From NCBI GenBank assembly GCA_015057025.1, contig SVFD01000002.1:310001-374000 (forward strand): a stretch of DNA of 64,000 nucleotides, given 5' to 3'. Numbering within the stretch: the first letter of the stretch is position 1; the number at the start of each line of letters is the position of its first letter. Below the pieces are notes generated by a model, which made no database searches, was not told the DNA's origin, and saw only the letters and a program-made list of their open reading frames with translations. Positions 8,772 to 18,923 of the stretch are shown here, piece by piece. Source of the stretch: Lachnospiraceae bacterium (GTDB lineage: Bacteria; Bacillota; Clostridia; Lachnospirales; Lachnospiraceae). The position numbers were made by a program, and so were the translations under genes.

Positions 8772-10841
8772 TTATTTCTCAATTTGTCTGACATAGCCAC
8801 ATTCTTGCTTTGCACATACAAGTTTATTACCTTTTGTCAATAAAACATCTCCGCATTCGGGACATTTTTCATTTGTAGGACGTTGCCATACCATAAAATC
8901 ACAATCCGGTGCTTTTTCACATCCGTAATAGGTACGTCCCTTTTTGGTTTTTCGAACCACAACATCTCCACCGCACTTAGGACAGGATACACCGATTCGT
9001 TCCAAAAATGTTTTAGTATTTCTGCATTCCGGGAAGCCGGGACATGCCAAAAACTTACCATGAGGTCCGTATTTAATTACCATATTACGACCGCAAACTT
9101 CACATACCTCTTCCGAAACTTCATCAGCAATCTTAACTTCACCCAAATCCTTTTCTGCCTGTTTCACCGCTTCGTCTAAGTCCGGATAGAAATTAGATAC
9201 AACCGTTTTCCAGTTTACGGTACCTTCTTCCACCTTATCAAGTAATGCTTCCATATATGCGGTAAAATTCACGTCTACAATACTGGGGAAAGCTTCCTTC
9301 ATCATATTATTTACAACCTGACCGATTTCAGATGCATAAAGATTCTTATTTTCCTTAATTACATAGCGACGCGCAATAATGGTTGTAATGGTAGGCGCAT
9401 AGGTACTGGGACGACCAATACCAAGTTCCTCCAGCGCACGCACCAGTGCCGCTTCCGTAAAATGTGCCGGTGGCTGGGTAAAATGCTGTTGTTCCTTATA
9501 TCCTTCAAAGGAAAGCTTTGTATTTTTATCAATTCCGTTTAATAACGTATTGTTATCCGCTTTTTCATCTTCTTCCTGCATATAAACGCTTCTGTAACCT
9601 TCAAAAGCAATCTTTGACGCGCTGACACGGAAGGAATAATCGCCGCCCACAATACGCACAGATACTGTTTCAAACACTGCCGGCGTCATCTGACTTGCCA
9701 CAAAGCGCTTCCATATTAACTGGTATAAACGGAACTGGTCTCTTGTAAGAGAATCTTTTAATTTATCGGGAGACATGGTAATATCCGTTGGACGAATGGC
9801 TTCATGTGCATCCTGAATACGTTTCTCTTCTTTCTTCTTTCCTTCTTCCTGTTGAACAAACTGTTCTCCGTAAACATTCTCAATATAAGAAGCTGCAAAA
9901 GCTTTAGCTTCATCAGATATACGGGTTGAATCGGTACGCAAGTAAGTAATCACACCCACAGTGCCATTTCCTTTAATATCAATACCTTCATATAACTGCT
10001 GGGCGATTCTCATGGTTTTTTGAGTTGCAAAACCTAAAACCTTGCTTGCTTCCTGTTGCAAAGTAGAAGTTGTAAATGGAAGCGGGGCCTTTTTTATTCG
10101 TTCGCCTGTTTTTACCTCATCCACATAAAACTCTGCATCCTTTAATGCTGCTTTTACCTCATCTACTTCTTTTTTAGTACTTAATTCAAGCTTTTTATCA
10201 CCTTTACCGTAAAAAGATGCCTCCAAAGGTTTTTTTTCACCTTTCAAACTGAATAAAGCATTCATAGACCAATATTCCTTAGGAATAAAAGCCTCAATTT
10301 CTTCTTCTCTGTCACAAATAATACGTAATGCTACAGATTGTACACGCCCTGCACTTAAGCCTCTTTTCACCTTAGCCCAGAGTACCGGAGAAATACGATA
10401 TCCTACCATACGATCCAGTATTCTTCTGGTTTGCTGAGCATCCACAAGATTCATATTTATTTCTCTGGCATTTTTCAAAGACTCTTTTACAGCATTCTTT
10501 GTAATTTCATTAAAAGTTATTCGATATACCTTTTTATCCGCTAATTTCAATGCCTCATATAAATGCCATGAAATAGCCTCTCCCTCACGGTCAGGGTCAG
10601 TTGCCAGATAAATTTTTTCTGCTTTTTTAACTTCTTTACGAAGTGCAGATAATACATCTCCCTTTCCGCGAATAGTTATATATTTAGGTTCATAATCGTG
10701 TTCAACGTCTACACCTAACTGGCTCTTAGGTAAATCTCTTACATGCCCGTTACTTGCCAGAACTTCATAATTATTTCCTAAAAATTTCTTGATTGTTTTC
10801 ACTTTCGCAGGTGATTCCACAATCACCAGATATTTTGCCAT
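8772..10841 (-). CDS. topA: DNA topoisomerase I
   Basis: 689 residues, a type IA topoisomerase that relaxes negative supercoils by nicking one strand. The Toprim domain begins at 'MAKYLVIVESPAKVKTIKKF' with the metal-binding 'TDPDREGEAISWH' near 80-92. The catalytic tyrosine lies in 'VGVITYLRTDSTRIS' near residue 300. The C-terminus carries three Cys4 zinc ribbons, each with paired CxxC-type motifs, spanning about 580-685, as in most Firmicute enzymes. The start has AGGGGAATT upstream. In many relatives dprA precedes topA; here the upstream neighbours are membrane glycosyltransferase-like genes, and topA is followed by codY. Confidence 0.98.
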   Translation of the reverse strand: MAKYLVIVESPAKVKTIKKFLGNNYEVLASNGHVRDLPKSQLGVDVEHDYEPKYITIRGKGDVLSALRKEVKKAEKIYLATDPDREGEAISWHLYEALKLADKKVYRITFNEITKNAVKESLKNAREINMNLVDAQQTRRILDRMVGYRISPVLWAKVKRGLSAGRVQSVALRIICDREEEIEAFIPKEYWSMNALFSLKGEKKPLEASFYGKGDKKLELSTKKEVDEVKAALKDAEFYVDEVKTGERIKKAPLPFTTSTLQQEASKVLGFATQKTMRIAQQLYEGIDIKGNGTVGVITYLRTDSTRISDEAKAFAASYIENVYGEQFVQQEEGKKKEEKRIQDAHEAIRPTDITMSPDKLKDSLTRDQFRLYQLIWKRFVASQMTPAVFETVSVRIVGGDYSFRVSASKIAFEGYRSVYMQEEDEKADNNTLLNGIDKNTKLSFEGYKEQQHFTQPPAHFTEAALVRALEELGIGRPSTYAPTITTIIARRYVIKENKNLYASEIGQVVNNMMKEAFPSIVDVNFTAYMEALLDKVEEGTVNWKTVVSNFYPDLDEAVKQAEKDLGEVKIADEVSEEVCEVCGRNMVIKYGPHGKFLACPGFPECRNTKTFLERIGVSCPKCGGDVVVRKTKKGRTYYGCEKAPDCDFMVWQRPTNEKCPECGDVLLTKGNKLVCAKQECGYVRQIEK

Positions 10842-10955
10842 ACTTAATTCCCCTATTCATTCTATCCTCTCACCCTGTTTAGGGTAGCCGATATCCACTC
10901 TACACCAATTTTTTTTAAGATGCAAGGAAAATTTTAGTAAGACACGAAAAAAATA

Positions 10956-12683
10956 CTATCTGAAAATTAATTGTTCTTTAATCGGCCAATCACTTCTCTG
11001 TGCGTATATGTCCTGTCTTGCATAAATATATCGGTCATTATAGTCTATAATAAACTTATCCGGTTTATACACCTCAAATCGATAAACAGGTACATACCCC
11101 GGCATTTCTTCCTCAAGTGGCAAAGCATCTAAAACAAAAGAATTTCCTATAATAAATTCCGGATAGCCATATTCTGCCATGTTCTCCAGCATCTGCGTCT
11201 GCTTTTCATCCTCGGCAAGAATCTGTTGATTATAGGATACATTCCGATTTCCGCCGTTGTGGTTGTAAAAGATATTTTCATCAAAGTAAACCAGACAATC
11301 AAAAAACTGAGTAACAGAAGGTATATGTCGATATTTAGAAGCATCCGTATAGTCAGCCGGTTCTTCAAAGGGTCCTATTGCAACAATCTCCCATTGTAAC
11401 GCACAATTATTTTGGTCTGCTCCCACATCCTGAATTCCTTGAGCCAAATCTCTGGTATACCAAGTAATGCGAAACAAATCCGTACCTACACAAAAAGCAC
11501 TCCATGCCAAAGACATACCCAGTGATAATACAAGTGCTATTTTAGGAATTTGTTTACATAACTTACTGTATTTATAATTGATTTGTGAAAGAAAATCCGG
11601 CATCTTTTTTACTTCATTTGATACAACTTCATCCAACCCGCACCAAAAAACAAACACAAGATATAAAAAGATTAAACCTATGTGATGATACCAAAAATAA
11701 ACTACAGACGAAAACAAAGAAAACAAACTATAGGGAATAATAAGCAATAAAAGTTTACGATATTTTCTTGCATAATACAGTAAAAACAAAATTGTAATCA
11801 ATCCCACAATAAGGTTAACATAAGATATCAATCCTCCATTGACTATCCCCTCCGCGTAATACTGCAGTCTGGCATCCATTCCCGTATCCAAGAACATAGA
11901 ATCCGCCGGTCCGAGGATACACATATAAATCATACTATATATAATAGTAGAAACGGAAAAAAACACCACATTATTGGTATCATCCATAGGCATCATAAGC
12001 CAAAGCTGTCCAATATTGTATGCTAACAGCACAGCCATTGCACTAAACTGTTTAAAATAATTCTTTTTTATATTTTTTATAATATCAATAATCCAGACAA
12101 TACAAATGCCGGCCGCCATAGCCATACCGTAGGCACTGCTTACACACAAAAGCATTAGGGCAAACATATGAAGAAATGGTTTCTCTGCTCTTTTTTTATA
12201 TGTAAGTGCCACCAGGCATAACCCAAACATGGTTACACAATAAGGTCGTACCACAATGCTATAGCGAAAGAAAACATAATACGTAAAAGGTATTAAACAT
12301 TTAATCATCCTCGGAAACGGAGAACGAAATAATATAAGCCAAATGGTCGCAATACTGAATAATGCTCCCGGAATACGCAAACCAATATCAATAGAAAAAC
12401 CGCTTTTAGCAAACAAAGCAAGTATCAAATGCCAAAAAGGCGGGTGACCTTCATAATGCGGGATTTCAAAAAACAATTCCCTCCAGGAAGCGTCTCTTGC
12501 AATCAGCCATGCCTGAGCCTCATCGTACATAGGTTCATGAAAAAGGGACACTAAAATATAAAGAATCACAAACAGACCGAAACAAAACCACTCTAGCCTT
12601 TTTTCTTCTTTAAAAAATTGAAACATGGTCATCAAAAAATTATTTTTTTCACTGTTCGGCAAAGCCGTTTGCAATTTGCTCAT
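10956..12683 (-). CDS. GT-C-like multi-pass membrane glycosyltransferase, paralogue 1
   Basis: 575-residue membrane protein with about ten hydrophobic segments in its first 350 residues and a soluble C-terminal domain. The early 'HEPMYDEAQAW' (near 50-60), on the first extracellular loop, has the acidic pair typical of GT-C fold transferases that use polyprenyl-phosphate sugars (PMT, ArnT, GtrII types). 'PHYEGHPPFWHLILALF' follows near 75-91. It overlaps the end of its paralogue by 35 bases, and both share the whole layout including the C-terminal 'YVPVYRFEVYK' and 'DWPIKEQ' segment, so they arose by duplication. The donor and acceptor cannot be read from sequence; cell-surface glycan or flagellin/pilin modification are possible. 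The glycosyltransferase call is an inference from topology and motif. Confidence 0.65.
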   Translation of the reverse strand: MSKLQTALPNSEKNNFLMTMFQFFKEEKRLEWFCFGLFVILYILVSLFHEPMYDEAQAWLIARDASWRELFFEIPHYEGHPPFWHLILALFAKSGFSIDIGLRIPGALFSIATIWLILFRSPFPRMIKCLIPFTYYVFFRYSIVVRPYCVTMFGLCLVALTYKKRAEKPFLHMFALMLLCVSSAYGMAMAAGICIVWIIDIIKNIKKNYFKQFSAMAVLLAYNIGQLWLMMPMDDTNNVVFFSVSTIIYSMIYMCILGPADSMFLDTGMDARLQYYAEGIVNGGLISYVNLIVGLITILFLLYYARKYRKLLLLIIPYSLFSLFSSVVYFWYHHIGLIFLYLVFVFWCGLDEVVSNEVKKMPDFLSQINYKYSKLCKQIPKIALVLSLGMSLAWSAFCVGTDLFRITWYTRDLAQGIQDVGADQNNCALQWEIVAIGPFEEPADYTDASKYRHIPSVTQFFDCLVYFDENIFYNHNGGNRNVSYNQQILAEDEKQTQMLENMAEYGYPEFIIGNSFVLDALPLEEEMPGYVPVYRFEVYKPDKFIIDYNDRYIYARQDIYAQRSDWPIKEQLIFR

Positions 12684-14433
12684 AAATAGGCCAATCCTCT
12701 CGTGTCATAAAAATATCTTCTCTTACATATACAAAACCGCGTGCATAAACCGCATTATACTTATTAATACGGTAGCAGGTGAATCCATACACCGGAACAT
12801 ATGCATATTCATTTACATCAAGTCCCATCATTCCCAATACTTCAGGATTGCCAATAATAACCTCAGGGTAGCCCTGTTTTCCCAGTTCTTCTAAATATGT
12901 CATACATTCTTCCTGAGACAACATATCATGATCTACATAACGCTTATTTGGATTACCTTCATTAAAATTATAAATATAATTTACTTTTTCATCAGAATAA
13001 GCCAACACATCTACGAAATTACACATTTTAACATATTGATAAAAATCTTCTGCCGCAAGCTGTTCCACTTCCGTTGAAATAACATAACCGTCTTCCGTCT
13101 CAGAAATAACCTCTTTCTCTTCCGTCACCGTGCTCTCATCGATTTCCTCATAAGTCCACTGATTTACCACTTTATATTGTGTCAAATCATATTCTTCCAG
13201 CATTGCAGCCAAATCTTTTGCATACCAAACCGGCAAAAGAATATCATTTTTTACAGCCATAACAGTCCAGAACAAGGATACACCCAACGCTAATACAGTA
13301 AAGAAATAACCGGTTTTCTTTGCAATACCCGGAGTACCCTTTTCAAGTTTCTGCAACCAATTAGGAAGTTTTAACTCTTCCGGTCTGTCATCTATTGCGC
13401 ACCAAAATACAAACAAAATAAAGAGCGGCACAATACCCATATGGTGATTATAAAAATATCCTACAGCTGCATATGTAGCAAATGCCAAATACGGTAATAT
13501 AAATAATGCTTTCTTTCGAAACACATGCATTGCCGTAAGAATTACAACATATAAAAGCAAACTAAGTACAATACAAATTATGACTGCATAATCTGCACGT
13601 ATCATTGTATCATACTGTTGTAATCTTCCCATTAATGCAATATCTGTAATCAAAGCATCCGCAGGAAGCACAAGATATGTATAAACAAGGCAACGCAACC
13701 ATGAAAAATCCACCACACGAACTTGGGCAAAAGCACTGTCAGCCGGCCAGATAATCACAAGTAAAGAAACCGCCGCAAGCAACATCACAAGCAAAGCCCA
13801 TGTTCTTCTATCCCTTAATGCCTTATTAACAAATCCGTTTCCCCACAACTCTTTTACTATTTCAATAGTCCATACAATACAAATCATGCCTGCAAACATT
13901 ATTCCGTAAGCACTACTCATACATAATAAAAATAGTGAAATCAAGAAGCGCACAGGCTTTTGATTACGTTGTTTATAAAAAAATGCCGCCAGAACAAAAC
14001 CAAGAAACATTAACGAATAAGGTCTGCAGATTATGGTATATTGATAAAACAAAAAATAACTAAAAGGAATCAGACAACGAATCCATTTTTTAAAAGGAGC
14101 CTTAAATATAACCAAATATGCCGCCACACCTGAAAATATCAATGTAGGTATACGTAATCCTATCTCCATTGGCACACCGGTTTTTGCAAAAATCGCTAAA
14201 ATCAGGGTCCAAAAAGGCGGATGCCCCTCGAAATGCGGCAATTCAAATATCATTTCCCAAACCGAAGCATCGGATGCTACCATCCAAGCCTGAATTTCAT
14301 CATACCATGGTTCATGAAACCAAAACATAACCATGGAAAGTCCAAAAAAAGCCACAAAAGAAATCCATTCTATTATGAGTGACTTATTTTTAATATTTTT
14401 TTGCTCTGATATATTTGTAATATTATTTTCCAT
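12649..14433 (-). CDS. GT-C-like multi-pass membrane glycosyltransferase, paralogue 2
   Basis: 594 residues from the ATG at 14433 (AAAAGG upstream); a GTG six codons earlier is possible but weaker. It has the same build as the downstream paralogue: the N-terminal 'HEPWYDEIQAWMVASDAS', 'PHFEGHPPFWTLILAIF', about ten membrane segments, then a soluble C-terminal domain with a Glu/Thr-rich insert near 440-465 that the paralogue lacks. The conserved acidic DE in the first loop fits a lipid-linked-sugar GT-C enzyme. The two genes are co-transcribed and overlapping, so they may form a pair acting on the same acceptor. Substrate unknown; I do not recognise a named family with certainty. Confidence 0.65.
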   Translation of the reverse strand: MENNITNISEQKNIKNKSLIIEWISFVAFFGLSMVMFWFHEPWYDEIQAWMVASDASVWEMIFELPHFEGHPPFWTLILAIFAKTGVPMEIGLRIPTLIFSGVAAYLVIFKAPFKKWIRCLIPFSYFLFYQYTIICRPYSLMFLGFVLAAFFYKQRNQKPVRFLISLFLLCMSSAYGIMFAGMICIVWTIEIVKELWGNGFVNKALRDRRTWALLVMLLAAVSLLVIIWPADSAFAQVRVVDFSWLRCLVYTYLVLPADALITDIALMGRLQQYDTMIRADYAVIICIVLSLLLYVVILTAMHVFRKKALFILPYLAFATYAAVGYFYNHHMGIVPLFILFVFWCAIDDRPEELKLPNWLQKLEKGTPGIAKKTGYFFTVLALGVSLFWTVMAVKNDILLPVWYAKDLAAMLEEYDLTQYKVVNQWTYEEIDESTVTEEKEVISETEDGYVISTEVEQLAAEDFYQYVKMCNFVDVLAYSDEKVNYIYNFNEGNPNKRYVDHDMLSQEECMTYLEELGKQGYPEVIIGNPEVLGMMGLDVNEYAYVPVYGFTCYRINKYNAVYARGFVYVREDIFMTREDWPIYEQIANGFAEQ

Positions 14434-14499
14434 ACCTTTTCTCTCTTTCACACATTCTCTAATATGGACATTATATCCGATAAAAATCAGAAAAGCAAT

Positions 14500-14527
14500 A
14501 AAGGAACCGCTATACAGCGATTCCTTT
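14500..14527 (-). terminator. Hairpin terminator of the pilin cluster
   Basis: AAAGGAACCGCT and AGCGATTCCTTT form a 12-position stem with one mismatch around a four-base loop, about 20 bases after the last pilin-like gene. On the minus strand it is followed by ATTGCTTTT. It marks the end of the type IV pilus transcript and the start of the membrane glycosyltransferase unit. Confidence 0.65.
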
Positions 14528-14548
14528 AAAATCTAACATAAAACTTAT

Positions 14549-16030
14549 TTAAGGTGTAAATGTAATACCCCAGTTAGCAGGTGTTGCATTATACGTATTT
14601 GCACCCTTATAATACTGCATATCATATCCCGGTGCTGAAATTGCCAAGTCAACAACCGTATGTGTACCCGTTGCACTGTCAGAAGGCAAATGAATCATAA
14701 TAGATAATCTCATATTTCCTGCTAACATCGCATTCTTAGCATTATCATTTGCAATCAATGCATTATTATCCTGTACCAGAATAAAACCATTGGTTTCAGG
14801 GTCAGCCTTTAAAGCAAGACCTCTCTGTACACCACTATTATTTAAAGCAACACCATCAGAATAACCATGAGAAACTGTACTTACAGTCTTAACAGTAGGC
14901 TTATTTGAATCAACAAGTGCATACTGCTGATCATTATTTGTATCAATATAGGCAACCATAGCATACTGATATGACTTACCGGAAATATTAATCATAGATG
15001 CGATATCAATTCCCTTTACACCAAGCCATGTATAACCGCCCTGGCCGTCACCGGTTTTATTTGATAAGTATACAACACCATCTGCTGTAGCTTCTGTAGT
15101 ATTTACAGTAAATTCAACTGCATCCGTTGTTAAAAGAATCTTTTTCTCAACACCGTTTGCATCTTTACCGGATACAACAACTCCCTGTGTATCTTTAACC
15201 GAAGTTGTTGTTGAGGAAGTAGTTGCCGCATTTACACGAATATAAGCAGTAGCCGTACCAGCCTCAGCAGGACTTGCAGAAGAAATTGCTTTTGCAACTT
15301 CTGTATTACCTGTACGGAATGTAACATTTACAAATTCATAATAAGTTGCAAAGTTTGATGTTACTGCAATATCTGAAACAATGCCATATTCCTTCTGAAG
15401 ATTTAATACTGCATAACGATCCAATGAAACTTTAGCAGTATATGCATCTTCCGGAGTTTCAGCACCGCCGGCTGCGCCTTCAATTTCATAAACGGTAGCA
15501 TCTTCAAGTGCATTACGGAAAAATACATCTCTGGATACTTCATACTCATATCCTTCATTATTCATTGCAAGTTCAATTGTAACCTTATTATCACAATTAT
15601 CCGAAGGAGTAGCTGATAATTTCTCCCATCCTGTAATGTTAAAATCAGATACATATTCTGCCATTAAAGATAAACTGTCATCTGTATAACTACTGCCATC
15701 AGCAGTTGAATCGTATAACAGCTCCTGCTCAACAGAATCAAATACCAACCAATGCTTCGTTGTTCCTGATTGAATCCAACAATACTTACGGCCGGCAGCA
15801 TCTGTAAGCATACCACTAAAACCGGTTGTAGCATCTACTAACAACTCTTCTACCTGGTTTGCAACAATCTGTACTTCTGTTTGCATTGCAACCTCTCTTG
15901 AGCCTTTTAAATAAGATATAGAGGTCGTACGCATCATCATTGCAATACCAATCATGATAATGCCAAAAATCGCAAGAGTGATCAGCATCTCTACGAGAGT
16001 ATAACCTTTGTTATTGCGCTTTGCTTTCAT
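14549..16030 (-). CDS. Type IV pilin-like protein (PilW-type) with long C-terminal domain
   Basis: 493 residues. A short basic leader ending in 'NNKG' is followed by YTLVEMLITLAIFGII, the class III prepilin signal: cleavage after Gly, a Glu at mature position 5, and a hydrophobic helix. This should be processed by the prepilin peptidase of this cluster. The mature part is far longer than a major pilin (usually 120-200), with Ser/Thr/Ala-rich beta-type sequence, which suits a minor pilin or tip-located adhesin. It is the last gene of the operon; GAGGAGG precedes the ATG. The PilW name is by analogy with large minor pilins. Confidence 0.8.
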   Translation of the reverse strand: MKAKRNNKGYTLVEMLITLAIFGIIMIGIAMMMRTTSISYLKGSREVAMQTEVQIVANQVEELLVDATTGFSGMLTDAAGRKYCWIQSGTTKHWLVFDSVEQELLYDSTADGSSYTDDSLSLMAEYVSDFNITGWEKLSATPSDNCDNKVTIELAMNNEGYEYEVSRDVFFRNALEDATVYEIEGAAGGAETPEDAYTAKVSLDRYAVLNLQKEYGIVSDIAVTSNFATYYEFVNVTFRTGNTEVAKAISSASPAEAGTATAYIRVNAATTSSTTTSVKDTQGVVVSGKDANGVEKKILLTTDAVEFTVNTTEATADGVVYLSNKTGDGQGGYTWLGVKGIDIASMINISGKSYQYAMVAYIDTNNDQQYALVDSNKPTVKTVSTVSHGYSDGVALNNSGVQRGLALKADPETNGFILVQDNNALIANDNAKNAMLAGNMRLSIMIHLPSDSATGTHTVVDLAISAPGYDMQYYKGANTYNATPANWGITFTP

Positions 16031-16042
16031 TTTCTTCCTCCT

Positions 16043-16552
16043 CTATAAAGTAATCAATTCGCTCTTGCCGGTAGTCGGATGTAACTGAATACCGGTAGAC
16101 TGGTCTTTATGTTGCAAAATAATCTGACTACAATAATCACCTGACGGCATCGCTAAAAATGCACCGGTTGATTGATTATACTTAATCACCAACGGATTGG
16201 CCTGAGTTACTTCAATCAAATCATCACTGCCTTGAATCTTATAATAAATCGTTGCAGGCTGTGAAACCAATTCATCCATCAAATCAACTTTATTCGGTGA
16301 CGACAAACTTCCTACATAACAATAATATGTTGCACCATCAAAAGAAATTTCAATAGTTCCTCTATCAGTCCCTCTCGCCATCGCAGTGTTTCTTGCCTGA
16401 TTCAGACTACTGCTTACTTTCTCTGCTCCTCGGTTGATATTGGTCCTTGATACTAACCCCATGGATAAAGAAACAAGACCAACTGCAATTGCCATAATTG
16501 CAATTACAATAATAAATTCGACATAGGACAAACCCTTATTATTATCTTTCAT
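16043..16552 (-). CDS. Prepilin-type N-terminal cleavage protein (minor pilin)
   Basis: 169 residues from the ATG at 16552, which has AGGAGGAAACTT upstream; the frame extends 28 codons further into the neighbouring gene but that part is not coding here. The leader MKDNNKG is followed by LSYVEFIIVIAIMAIAVG, a class III prepilin signal with Glu at position 5 but Ser-Tyr in place of the usual Thr-Leu. The rest is a small globular domain with 'NLARNTAMARGTDRGTI'-like helix content typical of GspH/FimT-type minor pseudopilins. It sits between the PilX-like and PilW-like genes. Confidence 0.8.
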   Translation of the reverse strand: MKDNNKGLSYVEFIIVIAIMAIAVGLVSLSMGLVSRTNINRGAEKVSSSLNQARNTAMARGTDRGTIEISFDGATYYCYVGSLSSPNKVDLMDELVSQPATIYYKIQGSDDLIEVTQANPLVIKYNQSTGAFLAMPSGDYCSQIILQHKDQSTGIQLHPTTGKSELITL

Positions 16553-16562
16553 AAGTTTCCTC

Positions 16563-18185
16563 CTATTCCTTCGTCCAATTTGAGTATCCGACTGCTGTAT
16601 CAATGGTAGTATCTCCATCACCGCCACCTGATGCAAGATTTAAAATATTATTTACTTTCGTATTTGCATCCGCCTGGAAGAAAGATCCTACCACATGTTC
16701 TTCTTCCTTCAAACCTGAAGCTGTATTTGATTTAATTTTAATCTTGTGAGTACTATCACTGTAGAACGGACTTTCTGTTGTACTTTCCGCAGTAAGCATA
16801 TCAAAGGTATCACTACCCAGCTGACTAAGAAGCATATTCTTTCCGTTCATAACTTTAACAGGTTTAAAGCTGATAATAGTAGCATTAATATTGGCACCAT
16901 CCGGCATAGAAAGATCTGCCGCATTAAATACCAATCTGTTATTAGCATCTCCCGTATTCATAACATCTGCAACATGGAAGCGATAACCGTAATTAACACC
17001 ATAGTAATCAATCATTCCGGTACTCTTAGTTTCCTGAAGCCCTGATAACCATTCTTCATTTTCAGGAACAAGAATCTGTTTTAAAATACCATCATTTGTA
17101 TAATCTGTATCATCCAACTTCAGAGCTGCCAGCATACTGGTATAATCATCAGCTTCCAAATATTTAATAGCATTAGGATCTGTTAATAAAGTATTCGGAA
17201 TAACATTATGTGCATTAGTAGCCTTGATTCCATACGGTTCTGTTGTTCCGGGTTTATTTCCTGAAGGGAAATAGATCTCCCCTGTACATAACAACGCTGC
17301 ACTATCGTTTATAATGATATCTCCAAACACTGTCAAGCGACCACTTACTACATTTAATACGGATGTTCCCGATAAAACAACATTACCGAATACAACCATA
17401 TAGTCACCCTTCTGGGTATAATATGCTTCATTAGAAAGAACCAAAGCATTAGCTCCTGCCGGATTCAGTGTTCCGTCTGCTAAATACTTATATGTTCCGG
17501 GACCAACAAATACATTACCGTACATGGTAGCTCTGGTAGCATCACCACCGGAAGGTTCACCACTCACAGGACAGTCCATTAACATACTGAATTCACCAAT
17601 ACCGCCGGGTGAATCATCACCTTTAGTCTTCTTAATCTTATATACAAGGTCAGTAGTAATCTTATGTACATATCCGTCTTCTGTAGTAACGTGCTCAATT
17701 ACAATACCTTTCAACGTAACCGTCTGGTCATTTTCTGTACCTTCAACAATAAAGTTACTTACACCGGCTGGTACATTGGAAGAAAAGGTTGCATTACAAT
17801 CACCCACAACTACAGACATATTCTGAATACCGGATACAGCAGTCAAATCAACATTATCCGGATATACAAGTTCAGATAAATACGCCGGATTATATCTTGC
17901 CACACCAGCTGTTTCCTGATATCCTACAATATCCTTTAATGACTGCAATGTATTATCTCCACCGGTTTCAACTTCATTTCGAATGGATGTAGAAACCTGA
18001 GTCATATCCTTTTCTGTACCATAGAAATTTACCTTAGACTGGTAATTAACTATCTTCATCTGATAATTGGAATATGACATATAGAGCATTGCACTGGCAA
18101 GAATGGAAATAAATGCAACTGCAATCATAATGGTTACTAATGCTGCACCTCGATTATCCTTCATGAAACTCTTTCTTGTTTTCAT
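16563..18185 (-). CDS. PilX-like pilus assembly protein with beta-repeat domain
   Basis: 540 residues. The N-terminus MKTRKSFMKDNRGAALVTIM resembles PilX proteins: a charged leader with 'RGAALV' before a single hydrophobic helix (about 16-38). Unlike a true prepilin there is no Glu at position 5. The middle (about 210-330) holds repeated Val/Gly/Asn-rich strands such as 'YMVVFGNVVLSGTSVLNVVS' and 'RLTVFGDIIINDSAALLCTG', suggesting a right-handed beta-helix or similar solenoid. TAGGAGGGG precedes the ATG. It is probably a surface-exposed minor pilus component; binding partner unknown. Confidence 0.7.
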   Translation of the reverse strand: MKTRKSFMKDNRGAALVTIMIAVAFISILASAMLYMSYSNYQMKIVNYQSKVNFYGTEKDMTQVSTSIRNEVETGGDNTLQSLKDIVGYQETAGVARYNPAYLSELVYPDNVDLTAVSGIQNMSVVVGDCNATFSSNVPAGVSNFIVEGTENDQTVTLKGIVIEHVTTEDGYVHKITTDLVYKIKKTKGDDSPGGIGEFSMLMDCPVSGEPSGGDATRATMYGNVFVGPGTYKYLADGTLNPAGANALVLSNEAYYTQKGDYMVVFGNVVLSGTSVLNVVSGRLTVFGDIIINDSAALLCTGEIYFPSGNKPGTTEPYGIKATNAHNVIPNTLLTDPNAIKYLEADDYTSMLAALKLDDTDYTNDGILKQILVPENEEWLSGLQETKSTGMIDYYGVNYGYRFHVADVMNTGDANNRLVFNAADLSMPDGANINATIISFKPVKVMNGKNMLLSQLGSDTFDMLTAESTTESPFYSDSTHKIKIKSNTASGLKEEEHVVGSFFQADANTKVNNILNLASGGGDGDTTIDTAVGYSNWTKE

Positions 18186-18195
18186 ATTTCCCCTC

Positions 18196-18831
18196 CTATT
18201 TATTTGCTACCGCACCATCAACGGTTATAATCTTCTCGTTAAAATGTGAAAAAACTTCTGATTTATTTCCCTCATCATCTTCCACAATAGCATCTTGTGC
18301 TTTAAACACCTCAAGCACGACATCATATGTATAATACTCATCGCTACCTTCTTTATTTGATTCAAACCATATAATCATATCAAAGGTAAAACCATTGTAT
18401 TCAATATCTTTTACCGCAACACCCAAACAAGAATCACCCATAATGGAATTGTAAAATATCTGTTTAGAATCTGCTGTATAATTTGCTACAATATTCGCCT
18501 CAAAATCAGCTAAGGTTCCATGAGAAGTTCCCATGTCGGTTGCTGTAGCTGTATAAGAAAGAGTGGGAAATCTTTCTGTGCTGGTATTTTCCGTCAATAA
18601 CGGCTTAATATCATTATCAAAATCCATAGATGTTAAATACTCCATGGTAAGATTTGCCACATCTGTCGCCGCCAGAACTTCTCTGGAACGATTGTTGATT
18701 TTTGCAGAAGTCAAAAATATTTGTAATATAGGTGCCGCAACCAAACCCAAAATTACAATGGCTAATAAAACTTCAATAAGTGAAAAACCAAGATTTTTTA
18801 ACTTTGCTTTGTTTTGCTTCTTTCTTTTCAT
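18196..18831 (-). CDS. Type IV pilus minor pilin, PilV-like
   Basis: 211 residues from the ATG at 18831 with GGAGGGATAG upstream; a start nine codons earlier is disfavoured because it overlaps that site. The basic leader (KRKKQNKAKLKNLG) is followed by FSLIEVLLAIVILGLVAAP, a perfect class III prepilin signal with Glu at mature position 5. The rest is a modest globular domain. By size and position next to PilX- and PilW-like proteins it resembles PilV. It would be cleaved and N-methylated by the prepilin peptidase. Confidence 0.82.
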   Translation of the reverse strand: MKRKKQNKAKLKNLGFSLIEVLLAIVILGLVAAPILQIFLTSAKINNRSREVLAATDVANLTMEYLTSMDFDNDIKPLLTENTSTERFPTLSYTATATDMGTSHGTLADFEANIVANYTADSKQIFYNSIMGDSCLGVAVKDIEYNGFTFDMIIWFESNKEGSDEYYTYDVVLEVFKAQDAIVEDDEGNKSEVFSHFNEKIITVDGAVANK

Positions 18832-18923
18832 TCTATCCCTCCAAAATCGCCCTATCATTTAAGTTCTTATCATAAAACAATACATTGCTCTATCATAACA
18901 ACTCAAATCAATTACAATATCCC

